Origin: Methyloversatilis sp.
Lineage (GTDB): Bacteria; Pseudomonadota; Gammaproteobacteria; Burkholderiales; Rhodocyclaceae
Assembly (NCBI RefSeq): GCF_030698125.1
Contig: NZ_JAUYNV010000047.1
Coordinates: 30,532-94,531, forward strand
Length of the DNA: 64,000 nt
Direction of reading: 5' to 3'
The notes under the pieces were generated by a model. It was not told the origin of the DNA, ran no database searches, and saw nothing but the letters and a program-made list of their open reading frames with translations. Position numbers and translations under genes: made by a program. Positions 36,890 to 46,113 of the stretch are shown here, in pieces. Within the stretch, counting starts at the first letter, position 1. Each line of letters opens with the position of its first letter.

Positions 36890-37521
36890 AGACACTGCGC
36901 CTTCTGGTGCTGAGCACCTGCCTTGCGGCGACCAGCGGCGTGCTGGGCGCGGCCTACGACGACCTGATCAATGCCGCGAATCTGGGCGACGCGCGCACCG
37001 TGGCGGCCTTCGTCGATCGCGGGCTGGACGTGAATTCGGTCGATCCGCGCGGCGAAACGCTGTTGATCATCGCGTCGCGTGCCGGTCACCTCGATCTGGT
37101 CAAGGCCTTGCTCGACCGCCGCGCCAGACTTGAAGCCGTCAATGCGGTCGGCGAAACCGCACTTGCGGTGGCGGCGTACAACGGCCATGCCGAAGTGGTC
37201 GACCTGCTGCTGGCGAAGGGCGCCGACCCGGTCAATACGCAGGGCTGGTCGGCGCTGCATTACGCCGCCATGCAGGGGCATAGCGCGCCGCTGAAGGCGC
37301 TGATCGCGCGCGGTGCGCCGGTCGATGCGCTGGCACCGAATGGCGCGACCGCGTTGATGCTGGCCGCGCGCAGCAACAACATCGACACCGTGCGCGTACT
37401 GCTCGCGGCGCGTGCCGATGCCCGGGTGCGCGGGCGCGACGGCGAAACGGCGATTGACTGGGCGCTGAAGGTCGGCAATACCGACGCAGCGGCGCTGATC
37501 CGCAAGTCGATGGGGCCGTGA
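36886..37521 (+). CDS. periplasmic ankyrin-repeat protein
   Basis: Protein of 211 residues with a signal peptide (MKTLRLLVLSTCLAATSGVLG) and about five ankyrin repeats (for example GETLLIIASRAGHLDLVKAL, GETALAVAAYNGHAEVVDLL, GWSALHYAAMQGHSAPLKAL). Such repeats bind proteins; the partner is unknown. The gene is coupled to tatD (4-bp overlap) and to queF (TGATG). Confidence 0.93.
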   Translation: MKTLRLLVLSTCLAATSGVLGAAYDDLINAANLGDARTVAAFVDRGLDVNSVDPRGETLLIIASRAGHLDLVKALLDRRARLEAVNAVGETALAVAAYNGHAEVVDLLLAKGADPVNTQGWSALHYAAMQGHSAPLKALIARGAPVDALAPNGATALMLAARSNNIDTVRVLLAARADARVRGRDGETAIDWALKVGNTDAAALIRKSMGP

Positions 37522-38369
37522 TGGACGACGAACGCCAGTTGCCGTCGCATTCGCCGCTCGGGCGCAGCACCGACTACCCGGACCGCTACGACGCGGGGCT
37601 GCTGTTCCCGATGCAGCGCATCGCATCGCGCCAGTCGCTCGGTCTGCTGCAGGGCCATCCGCTGCCGTTTTCCGGCATCGATCGCTGGCACGCGTGGGAA
37701 ATATCCTGGCTGGACCCGCACGGTAAACCGCAGGTGGCGATCGGCCGCTTCGACATTCCGGCCGACAGCCTGTGCATGGTCGAATCCAAATCGCTGAAGC
37801 TCTACCTGAACAGCTACAACAACGAACGCATGGTGTCGCGCGAAGCGGTGCGGGCGCTGATCGAAACCGATCTGTCGGCCGCCTGTCAGTCGGGTGTGAT
37901 GGTCGAGCTGTATGCGCTCGACGCCTTGCCGGCGCTGGTCGGGGAGCAGGGCGTCGCACTGCCGGGCGACTCGATCGATGCACCCGATTTGAGTTTCGAC
38001 TGCTACCAGCCGGACGCCTCACTGCTGTCGGCGGGCGGTGATCCGGTCGAGGAGTGCCTGCGCTCCGACCTGCTGAAAACCAACTGCCCGGTCACGCTGC
38101 AGCCGGACTGGGCGACCCTGATGGTGCGTTATCGCGGCCCGCGCATCGATCGCGAAGGTCTGCTGCGTTATGTTGTGTCCTTCCGCAACCACGCCGATTT
38201 CCACGAACACTGCGTCGAGCGGATCTATATGGATCTGCTGCAGCGCTGCCGGCCCGAGCGTCTGACGGTCAACGCCTTCTACACGCGGCGTGGCGGGCTG
38301 GACATCAATCCCTGGCGCAGCAATTTCGAACAGCCGGACGCGCGCTTCGTCAAACTTGCCCGTCAGTGA
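37521..38369 (+). CDS. queF: NADPH-dependent 7-cyano-7-deazaguanine reductase (long form)
   Basis: Reduces preQ0 to preQ1 in queuosine biosynthesis. The 282-residue length matches the two-domain E. coli-type QueF. The QueF motif ESKSLKLYLNS is at residues 88-98 and the catalytic Cys189 lies in LLKTNCPVTLQPDWA. ATG 37521 overlaps the ankyrin stop by one base; GTG 37518 is also in frame. The 3' end overlaps the convergent uracil-DNA-glycosylase-like gene by 20 bp. Confidence 0.96.
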   Translation: MDDERQLPSHSPLGRSTDYPDRYDAGLLFPMQRIASRQSLGLLQGHPLPFSGIDRWHAWEISWLDPHGKPQVAIGRFDIPADSLCMVESKSLKLYLNSYNNERMVSREAVRALIETDLSAACQSGVMVELYALDALPALVGEQGVALPGDSIDAPDLSFDCYQPDASLLSAGGDPVEECLRSDLLKTNCPVTLQPDWATLMVRYRGPRIDREGLLRYVVSFRNHADFHEHCVERIYMDLLQRCRPERLTVNAFYTRRGGLDINPWRSNFEQPDARFVKLARQ

Positions 38370-39075
38370 GCCGGTCGCGCAGCGCGCTGACCGCGGCGCG
38401 AAACTCGGGCGCGCCGCCGTAACTGGGGTGACGTGCCGGCAGCGCGTCGATGCCCATGTCGGCCAGGCTGGCCTGGCAGATGCGGCCGATCGCCAGTCGC
38501 GGCACGCCCGGAAAAAGCGCGAGGAACTGTTCCAGCAACGGCCGCAGCGCGCGCCGCTCGGTCACGCTGGGGGCGCGATTGGTCAGCGGCTGGTCCGGCA
38601 GGTGAGGGTGATAGGCGACGGCATTCCACAGCACGAAGTCGCGTGCCGGCCAGTTCTGGTCGCGCATCGCGCCCCACACGATGCTGGCGGTGCGTTCCAG
38701 CATGCCGTCGCGGTTCTTGAGCTGCGGCAGCTCGCGGCTGGTGCGCCGGAAACCCCCGTCGAAATAGTCATCAAAACAGTCGTCGCCGTGTCCGGCGGCA
38801 CCGCGCGCCAGTACGTCGCGTTCGCTGGTCATCGCCATGCCGGAGAATTTGGCGCCGCTGTAACTGGGTGCCTCGGCGATCAGCAGCACGCGGGCGCGGC
38901 CCAGCCGGGCGGCCAGGTAGCGATGCAGATGGTCGGCGCGGATCTGCGGGGCGTCCGGCGAGCAGTCGTGTACCGGGTCATGGTCGCCCCACGGGTTGAA
39001 CATCGTGCCCGGGTCGGGAATGAGCGCGCCGGCGACGACTGCGGTCACGAAATTGTCGAGATCGTTTGCGGACAT
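38350..39075 (-). CDS. uracil-DNA glycosylase superfamily-like protein
   Basis: Protein of 241 residues that looks like a divergent UDG-fold enzyme: VLLIAEAPSYSGAKFSGMAMTSE in the position of motif A, FVLWNAVAYHPH in the middle and ARHPSYGGAPEF with the His of motif B. The active-site Asp/Asn of true UDGs is not clear, so enzyme activity is uncertain. ATG 39075 was chosen; the frame continues far upstream antisense to the permease gene. It overlaps queF by 20 bp at the 3' end. Confidence 0.78.
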   Translation of the reverse strand: MSANDLDNFVTAVVAGALIPDPGTMFNPWGDHDPVHDCSPDAPQIRADHLHRYLAARLGRARVLLIAEAPSYSGAKFSGMAMTSERDVLARGAAGHGDDCFDDYFDGGFRRTSRELPQLKNRDGMLERTASIVWGAMRDQNWPARDFVLWNAVAYHPHLPDQPLTNRAPSVTERRALRPLLEQFLALFPGVPRLAIGRICQASLADMGIDALPARHPSYGGAPEFRAAVSALRDRLTDGQV

Positions 39076-39159
39076 CGAAGGTCTCACTGGCCGGACACGA
39101 AAGGCGCGCATTGTGCATGACAAGAACCCGCACGGAAAATCGAAAGCAGAAAGCACCCG

Positions 39160-41640
39160 ATGAAAGCTGACCTGATGTTTGCCGCGCGCATGGCGCTGCG
39201 CGATTTCCGAGCCGGCGAGCTGCGCATCCTGCTGGTGGCGCTGCTGCTCGCGGTGGCCGCACTGACTTCGGTGTCCTTTTTCACCGATCGCGTGTCGCGT
39301 TCGGTGGTCAGCGAGGCCAACCAGCTGCTCGGCGGCGATCTGCTGGTCGCTTCGCGCGACCCGGTGCCGGACGCCTATGCCGACGAGGCGCGCGCGCGCG
39401 GTCTGCGCGCCGTCAATACGTGGAGCTTCACCAGCATGGCGTCGAGCGCCGATGGCGCCCAGCTGGTCGGCGTCAAGGTGGTGTCCGACGGTTACCCGCT
39501 GCGCGGCAAGCTGCGCACGGCGCCGGAACTCAATGCGCCGGATGCGGAAACCCGTTCGCTGCCCGCACCAGGCACCGTGTGGCTGGACGAACGTGCAACC
39601 AGCGCGCTGGGCGTGCGCACCGGCGACACCCTCATGCTGGGCCAGCTCACGCTGAAGGTGGCGGCGGTGCTCACGTTCGAGTCCGACCGCGGCGCCAGTT
39701 TCTTCGCCATCGTGCCGCGACTCATGCTCAACGCGGCCGACCTGCCGGCGAGCGGGCTGATCCAGCCGGGCAGCCGCATCAGTTACCGGCTGCATCTGGC
39801 GGGTGAAGATGCCGTCGTGCGCAGCTATGCGTCATGGCTCAAGCCGAAGCTGACGGCGGGCGAAAAGATCGAGACGGTCGATGAAGCCCAGCCCGAAGTG
39901 CGCGGAGCGCTCGACCGGGCGCAGAAATTCCTGCGTCTGGCCGCCATGCTGGCCGTGGTGTTCGCCGCGGTGGCGGTCGGCCTGTCGGCGCGCCGATACA
40001 TGCAGCGGCATCTGGATGGCTGTGCCGTGATGCGCTGCCTGGGCGCCACGCAGGCGCGGCTGACGCGGCTGTTCCTGATCGAATTCGCGCTGGTCGGCAT
40101 CGTGGCCTGTGCCGCCGGGTGCGCGGTTGGTTACGTGACCCAGTTCGGCGTCGAAGCGCTGCTGGCCGGGCTGTTCGTCGCGAAGCTGCCGCAGCCGGGA
40201 CCGCTGCCGCTGGTGTACGGCTTCGCCGTCGGCATGACGCTGATGCTGGGCTTCGTCTGGCCGCAGCTGCTGCGCCTGCGCCGGGTGTCGACGCTGCGCG
40301 TGCTGCGTCGCGAATGGGACGAAACCGACCGCATTTCGTGGGGCGCTTACGGCTTCGGTCTGGCCTGCCTGTCGGCGTTGATCGTGCTGATGGCGGGTGA
40401 TGTGACGCTCGGTCTGGTGGTGGTCGGCGGGTTCGTCATCGCGTGCGGGGTCTATGCCGCCGTGGCCTGGCTCGCGCTGGCCGCCGTGGCGCGGCTGCGC
40501 GGCGGCACGGCCGGCGGCTGGCGCTACGGCCTGGCCAGCCTGACCCGGCGCCGCGCTGCGTCGGTCATGCAGATCGCCGCCCTCGGACTGGGTCTGACGG
40601 CAGTGCTGCTGCTGGTGATCGTGCGCGGCGACCTGCTCGATGCGTGGCACAACCGCCTGCCCGCAGACGCGCCGAACCGCTTCATCCTGAACATCCAGCC
40701 TGACCAGCTGGGTGCCGTACGCGAGGAATTTGCACGCGCCGGCCTGACACCGCCGGAACTGCTGCCGATGGCGCGCGCCCGGCTGGCCGCCATCAACGGC
40801 AAGCCGGCGTCGCCCGACAACTACGACTCGATTCGCGCCCAGCGGCTGGTCGAGCGCGAATTCAACCTGTCCTGGTCTGACACCTTCCAGGTCGGCAACC
40901 GCATCGTCGATGGCGCATGGAGGGCCGATCAGCCGGGTTTTTCGGTCGAAGCGGGGCTGGCGAAGGAACTGGGGCTGCGCGTCGGCGACCGGCTGACGTT
41001 CGAGATCGCCGGTCAGCGCGTCGAATCGACGATACACAGCCTGCGCGAGCTGGCCTGGGACTCGATGAACGTGAATTTCTTCGTCGTTGCCTCGCCCGGC
41101 GTGCTCGAGGACTTTCCGGCCAGCTACATCACGTCCTTCCACCTGCCGGCGGCCTCGGCCGCCTTCACGAACGAGCTCGTGGCGCGTTTCCCGAATCTGA
41201 CCGCGATCGACGTGGATGCCGTGGTGCGCCAGTTCCGCGCGCTGATGGACCAGCTGTCGGCGGCGGTCAGCGTGGTGTTCGGCTTTGCGCTGCTGGCGGG
41301 CGTGGTCGTGCTGTTCGCGGCCATCGAAGCGACGCATGACGAGCGCCGCTTCGAACTGGCGGTGCTGCGCACGCTGGGCGCGCGCAACCGTCAGCTCCGG
41401 GCGTCACTGCTGACCGAATTCGCGCTGCTCGGTGCGCTCGCCGGCATGCTGGCTGCCGCAGGCGCCGTCGTGATGACGATGGTGCTGGCGCGCGAAGCCT
41501 TCCAGCTGCACTACGTGCCGTCCATCGTCCAGCCGCTGGGCGGCATGCTGTTCAGTACGCTGGCCGTGGTCGGCGCCGGCATGCTGGGCCTGCGTGCGGC
41601 GCTGCGCGCACCGGCGCTGGCCAGCCTGCGCGCCGCCTGA
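39160..41640 (+). CDS. FtsX-like ABC transporter permease (YbbP type)
   Basis: Large membrane protein of 826 residues with two FtsX-like permease modules, about ten helices, and two extracytoplasmic MacB-type domains. The first residues MFAARMALRDFRAGELRILL and LRRVSTLRVLRREW and FELAVLRTLGARNRQLR are typical of the YbbP group, which with the ATPase YbbA and TesA handles lipophilic cargo. No ATPase gene is adjacent in this window, which is unusual. Divergent from the UDG-like gene with an 84-bp spacer. Confidence 0.9.
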   Translation: MKADLMFAARMALRDFRAGELRILLVALLLAVAALTSVSFFTDRVSRSVVSEANQLLGGDLLVASRDPVPDAYADEARARGLRAVNTWSFTSMASSADGAQLVGVKVVSDGYPLRGKLRTAPELNAPDAETRSLPAPGTVWLDERATSALGVRTGDTLMLGQLTLKVAAVLTFESDRGASFFAIVPRLMLNAADLPASGLIQPGSRISYRLHLAGEDAVVRSYASWLKPKLTAGEKIETVDEAQPEVRGALDRAQKFLRLAAMLAVVFAAVAVGLSARRYMQRHLDGCAVMRCLGATQARLTRLFLIEFALVGIVACAAGCAVGYVTQFGVEALLAGLFVAKLPQPGPLPLVYGFAVGMTLMLGFVWPQLLRLRRVSTLRVLRREWDETDRISWGAYGFGLACLSALIVLMAGDVTLGLVVVGGFVIACGVYAAVAWLALAAVARLRGGTAGGWRYGLASLTRRRAASVMQIAALGLGLTAVLLLVIVRGDLLDAWHNRLPADAPNRFILNIQPDQLGAVREEFARAGLTPPELLPMARARLAAINGKPASPDNYDSIRAQRLVEREFNLSWSDTFQVGNRIVDGAWRADQPGFSVEAGLAKELGLRVGDRLTFEIAGQRVESTIHSLRELAWDSMNVNFFVVASPGVLEDFPASYITSFHLPAASAAFTNELVARFPNLTAIDVDAVVRQFRALMDQLSAAVSVVFGFALLAGVVVLFAAIEATHDERRFELAVLRTLGARNRQLRASLLTEFALLGALAGMLAAAGAVVMTMVLAREAFQLHYVPSIVQPLGGMLFSTLAVVGAGMLGLRAALRAPALASLRAA

Positions 41641-41690
41641 TGCGCGTCAGATGTGCATCACACGATGTGCGAGGTGTACAGCGCTGCCCG

Positions 41691-42974
41691 TCAGACGACC
41701 TGCGGCCAGTGCAGGTCGCCGCACAGCACGCGCAATTCGTCGTCCCAGTCGCGGTAGGCGACCGACACGGTGACGCACAGCACGCCGGACGAAATCGACA
41801 GATAGGGACGGGTGACCTGCACCTTGCCCAGATTGTCGACCGCGCGCCGGAAGTAGGGTCGACGCGACCAGCGGGCATGGCGGTTGATCGATAGCGCGCG
41901 GTACTGGCTTTCTTCGGGGCCGGCTGAATTGGCCGGACGCACATTGCGGCCGACCTGACGGCCCTGGTCGTCGAGCAGGAAGCAGCAGTCGGCGCGTTCC
42001 AGTTGCAGGAAGGCCTGGCAGGCCTCGTCCATCGGCATGCCTTCTTCGAGCAGCACGGCGCAGCCGCCCATCGCGTGGATGTAGGGACCGATCAATTCGC
42101 GGTAACGCTGCGCACCGTTGCCGCGCGTGGTGTTGAAGCGTTCCCACAACGCATTGATCACCGGGCTGACTTCGCGCGTATCGACCGGCGCGGCGGCCGG
42201 CATTGCGAAATAGAAGCCCTGTACGAAATCGATGTCCGAATCGAACGCGGCCAGGGCCTGTGCTTCGGTCTCGACGCCTTCGAGCAGAACCAGCGAGCCG
42301 GCTTCGTGGATCAGGCTGACGATCTGCGGCAGCAGGCGACGGGCCGCCGGATCGTCCACCGACTTGATCGCGAAGGATCGGTCGAGCTTGACGATTTCCG
42401 GCTGCAGCGACCAGATGCGGTCGAAATTCGAATGGCCGGCACCAAAGTCGTCGAGCGCAATCATGCAACCCATTTCGCGCAGGTATTCGACCGTGCGGGC
42501 AAAGCCGGCGTGTTCCGATACGGCTTGCTCCATGACTTCGACGACGATGCGGCGTGCGTCGATGTCCGGGTGTTCGCACAACTCGGGCAGGAAATCGGAC
42601 AGATCGCTGTCCGGGCCGCGCCTGAACACTTCCGGATGGATGTTCAGGAACAGCCAGCCGCCGTGCGTATCGTGGACCGAATGGTTATTCACATGCAGAT
42701 AACGGCACAGCTGGTCGAGATAGCGCAGATCTTCGTAGCCCGAGGTGCTCGCGAGGACCCGTCCCGGTGCAACCGGGTTGAGGTCGGCGTCGGCCGCGCG
42801 CAGCAGGCCTTCGTGGCCGATGGCGCGACAGTGCGACAGGCTGAAGATGGGCTGGAAGTGACTGGTCAGCTTCAAACCCTTGTATCGCGCCGACACGCCA
42901 CTGGCGCTGTGGACGATGTCGGCACCGCAGGGCGTTTCGGCCTCCGTTACCACTGCTAACATTGCTTGGGGCAT
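41691..42974 (-). CDS. EAL domain c-di-GMP phosphodiesterase with Cache-like C-terminus
   Basis: Predicted c-di-GMP phosphodiesterase of 427 residues. The EAL signature is HEGLLRA (Glu55-Gly-Leu in place of EAL, as in some active enzymes); other catalytic residues are present in NIHPE, VEVMEQ, LDDFGAG, KLDRSFA and LLEGVETEAQ. After the EAL domain (about 35-280) come ~145 residues with RRPYFRRAV and VCVTVSVAYRD, a Cache/PDC-like YkuI-C pattern, presumably a small-molecule sensor in the cytoplasm. No membrane helix. ATG 42974 was chosen; the frame extends upstream to 43172 without support. Confidence 0.88.
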   Translation of the reverse strand: MPQAMLAVVTEAETPCGADIVHSASGVSARYKGLKLTSHFQPIFSLSHCRAIGHEGLLRAADADLNPVAPGRVLASTSGYEDLRYLDQLCRYLHVNNHSVHDTHGGWLFLNIHPEVFRRGPDSDLSDFLPELCEHPDIDARRIVVEVMEQAVSEHAGFARTVEYLREMGCMIALDDFGAGHSNFDRIWSLQPEIVKLDRSFAIKSVDDPAARRLLPQIVSLIHEAGSLVLLEGVETEAQALAAFDSDIDFVQGFYFAMPAAAPVDTREVSPVINALWERFNTTRGNGAQRYRELIGPYIHAMGGCAVLLEEGMPMDEACQAFLQLERADCCFLLDDQGRQVGRNVRPANSAGPEESQYRALSINRHARWSRRPYFRRAVDNLGKVQVTRPYLSISSGVLCVTVSVAYRDWDDELRVLCGDLHWPQVV

Positions 42975-43174
42975 GAAGGACGCTCGAATGGAGAAGTTAA
43001 GTTGTGCTAACGGCAGGGCACCGTGCACTCTTGAATGCGTGTCCCCGTGATGGCACAGGCGCCCGCTGCTATCCTGCGCGTCGTTCATCCTTCGCAGTTG
43101 CCGCCCGCTTCCGTGTTCGAACTCCCCCGTCGTTCGCATTCCACATGCTGCCCGGACTGCCGTGCGGTGCATCC

Positions 43175-44113
43175 ATGAATCCGGCCGTGCAACAGATCCT
43201 GCTGGCGGCTCCGCTGTTTGCGCTGGTATTCGTCGGCTACGCCATCATGAAATGGGGTGGCTGGAACAAGGCCGGCGCCGATGCGCTGGCGAAATTCGTG
43301 TTCACGATTGCACTGCCGGCGATGCTGTTTCGCCTGATGAGCGGCTTTGCCGGCCTGCCGCCCGTCGATGCGCGCCTGCTGATCGCCTTTTTCGGTGCCT
43401 GCCTGATCGTGTTCGTGATCGGACGCCTCGTGTCGGCGCGGCTGTTCGCCCTCGATGGCGTGTCGCAATCGCTGTTTGCGCTGGGTGGCGTGTTCTCCAA
43501 CAATGTGCTGCTCGGTCTGCCGCTGACGCATACGCTGCTCGGCGAGTCGGCGATGCCGTCGGCGGCGCTGGTGGTGGTATTCAACGCCCTGATCCTGTGG
43601 ACCCTGGTGACCGTATCGGTGGAGTGGGCGCGCCACGGTGCGCTGACCCTGGCCGGATTCGGCAAGACCGTGCGCGGCGTGCTGACCAACCCGCTGGTGG
43701 CCGCCATTCTCGCCGGCACGGTGTTCGGTCTGAGCGGACTGACGCTGCCCGGGCTGATCGATCAGCCGCTGAAAATGCTGGCCGACGCGGCGCTGCCGCT
43801 GTCGCTGATTGCGCTCGGCATGGGGCTGGCCGAATTCGGTGTGCGTTCGCACTGGCGGCAGAGCGCATCGATCAGCGTGCTCAAGCTGGGCCTGCATCCG
43901 CTGATCGTCTGGGGGCTGGCCGTGGCGCTGGGGCTGCCCGAAACCGAAACGCGCACCGTCGTGCTGCTTGCGTCACTGTCGGTCGGCGCCAACGTCTATC
44001 TGATGTCACGCCAGTTCCAGGTCATGCAGGGTCCGGTGGCCGGCAGCCTGCTCTTGTCGACCGCACTGGCCGCGGTGACGACGCCACTGATGCTCGCGCT
44101 GGTCAGCCGTTAG
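43175..44113 (+). CDS. AEC (auxin efflux carrier) family transporter
   Basis: Inner-membrane permease of 312 residues with about ten helices in two inverted halves. The family signatures FTIALPAMLFRLM, GGVFSNNVLLGLPL and ALPLSLIALGMGLAEF are visible. Substrates of bacterial AEC proteins are organic acids such as malate or malonate in known cases; the substrate here is unknown. ATG 43175 was chosen (MNPAVQQILLAAPLFALVF). Divergent from the EAL gene with a 200-bp spacer. Confidence 0.93.
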   Translation: MNPAVQQILLAAPLFALVFVGYAIMKWGGWNKAGADALAKFVFTIALPAMLFRLMSGFAGLPPVDARLLIAFFGACLIVFVIGRLVSARLFALDGVSQSLFALGGVFSNNVLLGLPLTHTLLGESAMPSAALVVVFNALILWTLVTVSVEWARHGALTLAGFGKTVRGVLTNPLVAAILAGTVFGLSGLTLPGLIDQPLKMLADAALPLSLIALGMGLAEFGVRSHWRQSASISVLKLGLHPLIVWGLAVALGLPETETRTVVLLASLSVGANVYLMSRQFQVMQGPVAGSLLLSTALAAVTTPLMLALVSR

Positions 44114-44224
44114 TCTTCGCGCAATTTCCTTCCGGCCGTCGTCGGAGTCTTGTCCTGCGACAGCGGGATTTTTTGTCGCGTGTCCGGGTCTGTGTCCTCA
44201 GCAGCCACTGATGACCGAACCGAC

Positions 44225-45412
44225 ATGACAGACCTGTTTTCCGACCCGCACTTTGCCGGCGCCACCGGTGGTCCGGCAGATTTTCCGGCGACCGTCGCCG
44301 CGGCACTGGCACGCATCGATGCCATCCAGCCCCAGACGTATGCCCGTACGCGCAACCACATCGATGGCGCCGTGAGCCGCGTGTCGCCTTACCTGACGCA
44401 CGGCTTCGTCGATGTGCCTCAGGTGATCGAGCGTTTGTCGCAGCGCTGTGTGCTGGCACCGGAAGACAAGATCGTGTTCGAACTGGCGTGGCGCGAATAT
44501 TTCCATCACCTCTGGAGGCACTGGGGCGACGACATTTTCGAGTCGCGCCGCCCGCCGCCTGCCGCGCAGTACGCGCCGGCCATGCCGCAGGATGTCGTCG
44601 AAGGGCGCACCGGTGTGCCGGTGATCGATCAGGCAGTGCGCGCGCTGTACCGCACGGGCTATCTGCACAACCACGCGCGGATGTGGCTGGCCAGTTATGT
44701 CGTGCATCTGCGCAAGACCGACTGGCGCGCCGGGGCGATGTGGATGTATCGCCATCTGCTGGACGGCGATCTGGCGTCCAACACGCTGTCCTGGCAGTGG
44801 GTGGCCGGTACGCTGACCGGCAAGCCCTATCTGTTCAACGCGGAAAACGTCGAGCGCTACGCACCGCAGTGGGCCAGTCGCAATACGGTGCTCGATGCCG
44901 GATACGACGCGCTCGACCAGCATGCCCGTCACGGCGGAGATTGCGGGCCGCACAGTCTGCGTGCCGAAGCGATCGACGAGCCGCCGGTCGGTTCCGTGCC
45001 GGACCCCGACAACTGGTCGATGCCGCAGGACGACGAAGTGTGGCTGATGCACCCGTGGTCGCTCGGTTGTCCGCCGCAGGGGCGGGTGATCGGCTGGATC
45101 GAGCCGTCGTTCCACGAGCGCTTTGCGTGGAGCGAGGCACGCTGGCGGTTCGTGCTGACCCGCATGCGGGATGCCTGCGACGGCATCGTCGTCGGCGATG
45201 CGAAGGCCTTGCATCGACAACTTGGCGGTGTGCGCCTGATGACGATGCAGACGCACAACCCGGGCTACCGGGAGGTGATCGCCGAGGCAGGCATGCTGGC
45301 CGAACCGGTGGCGCGGCAGTTCGACGACCCGCCGCGCGCCATGCCGTCTTTCACCCGCTTCTGGCAAAGCGTGGCGCCGGAAGCCGAAGTGGGTAGGCCC
45401 TGGCACCGCTGA
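44225..45412 (+). CDS. photolyase/cryptochrome FAD-binding domain protein
   Basis: Protein of 395 residues that corresponds to the FAD-binding C-terminal half of the photolyase/cryptochrome family without the N-terminal Rossmann domain. Visible landmarks are WREYFHHLWRHWG, GVPVIDQAVRALYRTGYLHNHARMWLASY and SNTLSWQWVAGT. The last ~120 residues (WLMHPWSLGCPPQGRVIGWI) are a distinct extension. FAD binding is likely; DNA repair is unproven. ATG 44225 follows from conserved start MTDLFSDPHF. It is the first gene of a run with DUF3429 and a photolyase remnant. Confidence 0.85.
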   Translation: MTDLFSDPHFAGATGGPADFPATVAAALARIDAIQPQTYARTRNHIDGAVSRVSPYLTHGFVDVPQVIERLSQRCVLAPEDKIVFELAWREYFHHLWRHWGDDIFESRRPPPAAQYAPAMPQDVVEGRTGVPVIDQAVRALYRTGYLHNHARMWLASYVVHLRKTDWRAGAMWMYRHLLDGDLASNTLSWQWVAGTLTGKPYLFNAENVERYAPQWASRNTVLDAGYDALDQHARHGGDCGPHSLRAEAIDEPPVGSVPDPDNWSMPQDDEVWLMHPWSLGCPPQGRVIGWIEPSFHERFAWSEARWRFVLTRMRDACDGIVVGDAKALHRQLGGVRLMTMQTHNPGYREVIAEAGMLAEPVARQFDDPPRAMPSFTRFWQSVAPEAEVGRPWHR

Positions 45413-45417
45413 CGCCC

Positions 45418-45873
45418 ATGAGTACCGTGCTGAATCCGCTGGCGCGCGCGCCGGCCCGGGTGCTCGGTCTGGCCGGGCTGATCCCGTTCGTCGGCCTGAC
45501 TGTCGCGATGTATGTTGACGCCGCGCCACGCGGCTGGGTGGCGTTCGCCCAACTGGCGTATGCGGCCACCATCGTCAGTTTCATCGGTGCGCTGCACTGG
45601 GGGCTGGCGATGCGCGATGCCACGCTCGATCGGGCTGCGTTGTTGCAGGCGCTCGGCTGGGGCGTGCTGCCCTCGCTGCTGGCCTGGCTGGCGCTGCTGG
45701 CGCCGCTCGGCACCGGCTTCTGGCTGCTGTGCGCCGCCGTGCCCGCCTGCTGGTGGATGGACGCGCGGCTCGCGCGCACGCTGACGCTCGAACCCTGGTA
45801 CATGCAACTGCGTACGCTGCTCAGCGTCATCGTCACGATCTGCCTCGCCGCGTCGGCGCTGGCGATGCCCTGA
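45418..45873 (+). CDS. DUF3429 family membrane protein
   Basis: Membrane protein of 151 residues with four to five helices, matching DUF3429 (AYAATIVSFIGALHWGLAM is the characteristic segment with buried His). No known function. It begins 5 bp after the FAD-domain gene and is often linked with photolyase genes in betaproteobacteria. Confidence 0.9.
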   Translation: MSTVLNPLARAPARVLGLAGLIPFVGLTVAMYVDAAPRGWVAFAQLAYAATIVSFIGALHWGLAMRDATLDRAALLQALGWGVLPSLLAWLALLAPLGTGFWLLCAAVPACWWMDARLARTLTLEPWYMQLRTLLSVIVTICLAASALAMP

Positions 45874-45880
45874 ACCGGCG

Positions 45881-46072
45881 ATGCAGGTCGTCTGGTTCAA
45901 GCGCGACCTGCGCATCACCGATCACGCGCCGCTGCGCGCGGCGGCGCTGGCCGGTGCCGAAGCTCGCCGCGTGTTCGTGCAGCACGGCAGCCGCAACCCC
46001 GATCGCGAAGGCGTGCGTCGTCATCGAAAGGCGAAGGCCGATGATGGACGGAAGATGGGCTGCGGGTTCTAG
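45881..46072 (+). pseudogene. 5' remnant of a deoxyribodipyrimidine photolyase gene
   Basis: The frame starts with MQVVWFKRDLRITDHAPL and continues RAAALAG, the unmistakable N-terminus of the photolyase/cryptochrome alpha/beta domain. After about 27 residues similarity stops, and the frame ends at TAG 46070-46072 after 63 residues; a full photolyase needs about 470. It starts 7 bp after DUF3429 and is followed directly by the convergent PLP-enzyme gene. It is therefore a deletion remnant. The remaining short peptide may still be translated. Confidence 0.75.
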
Positions 46073-46113
46073 CGCGGGTCACGCACCCACCCGCACGCGC
46101 CCGCGTATCCGCG

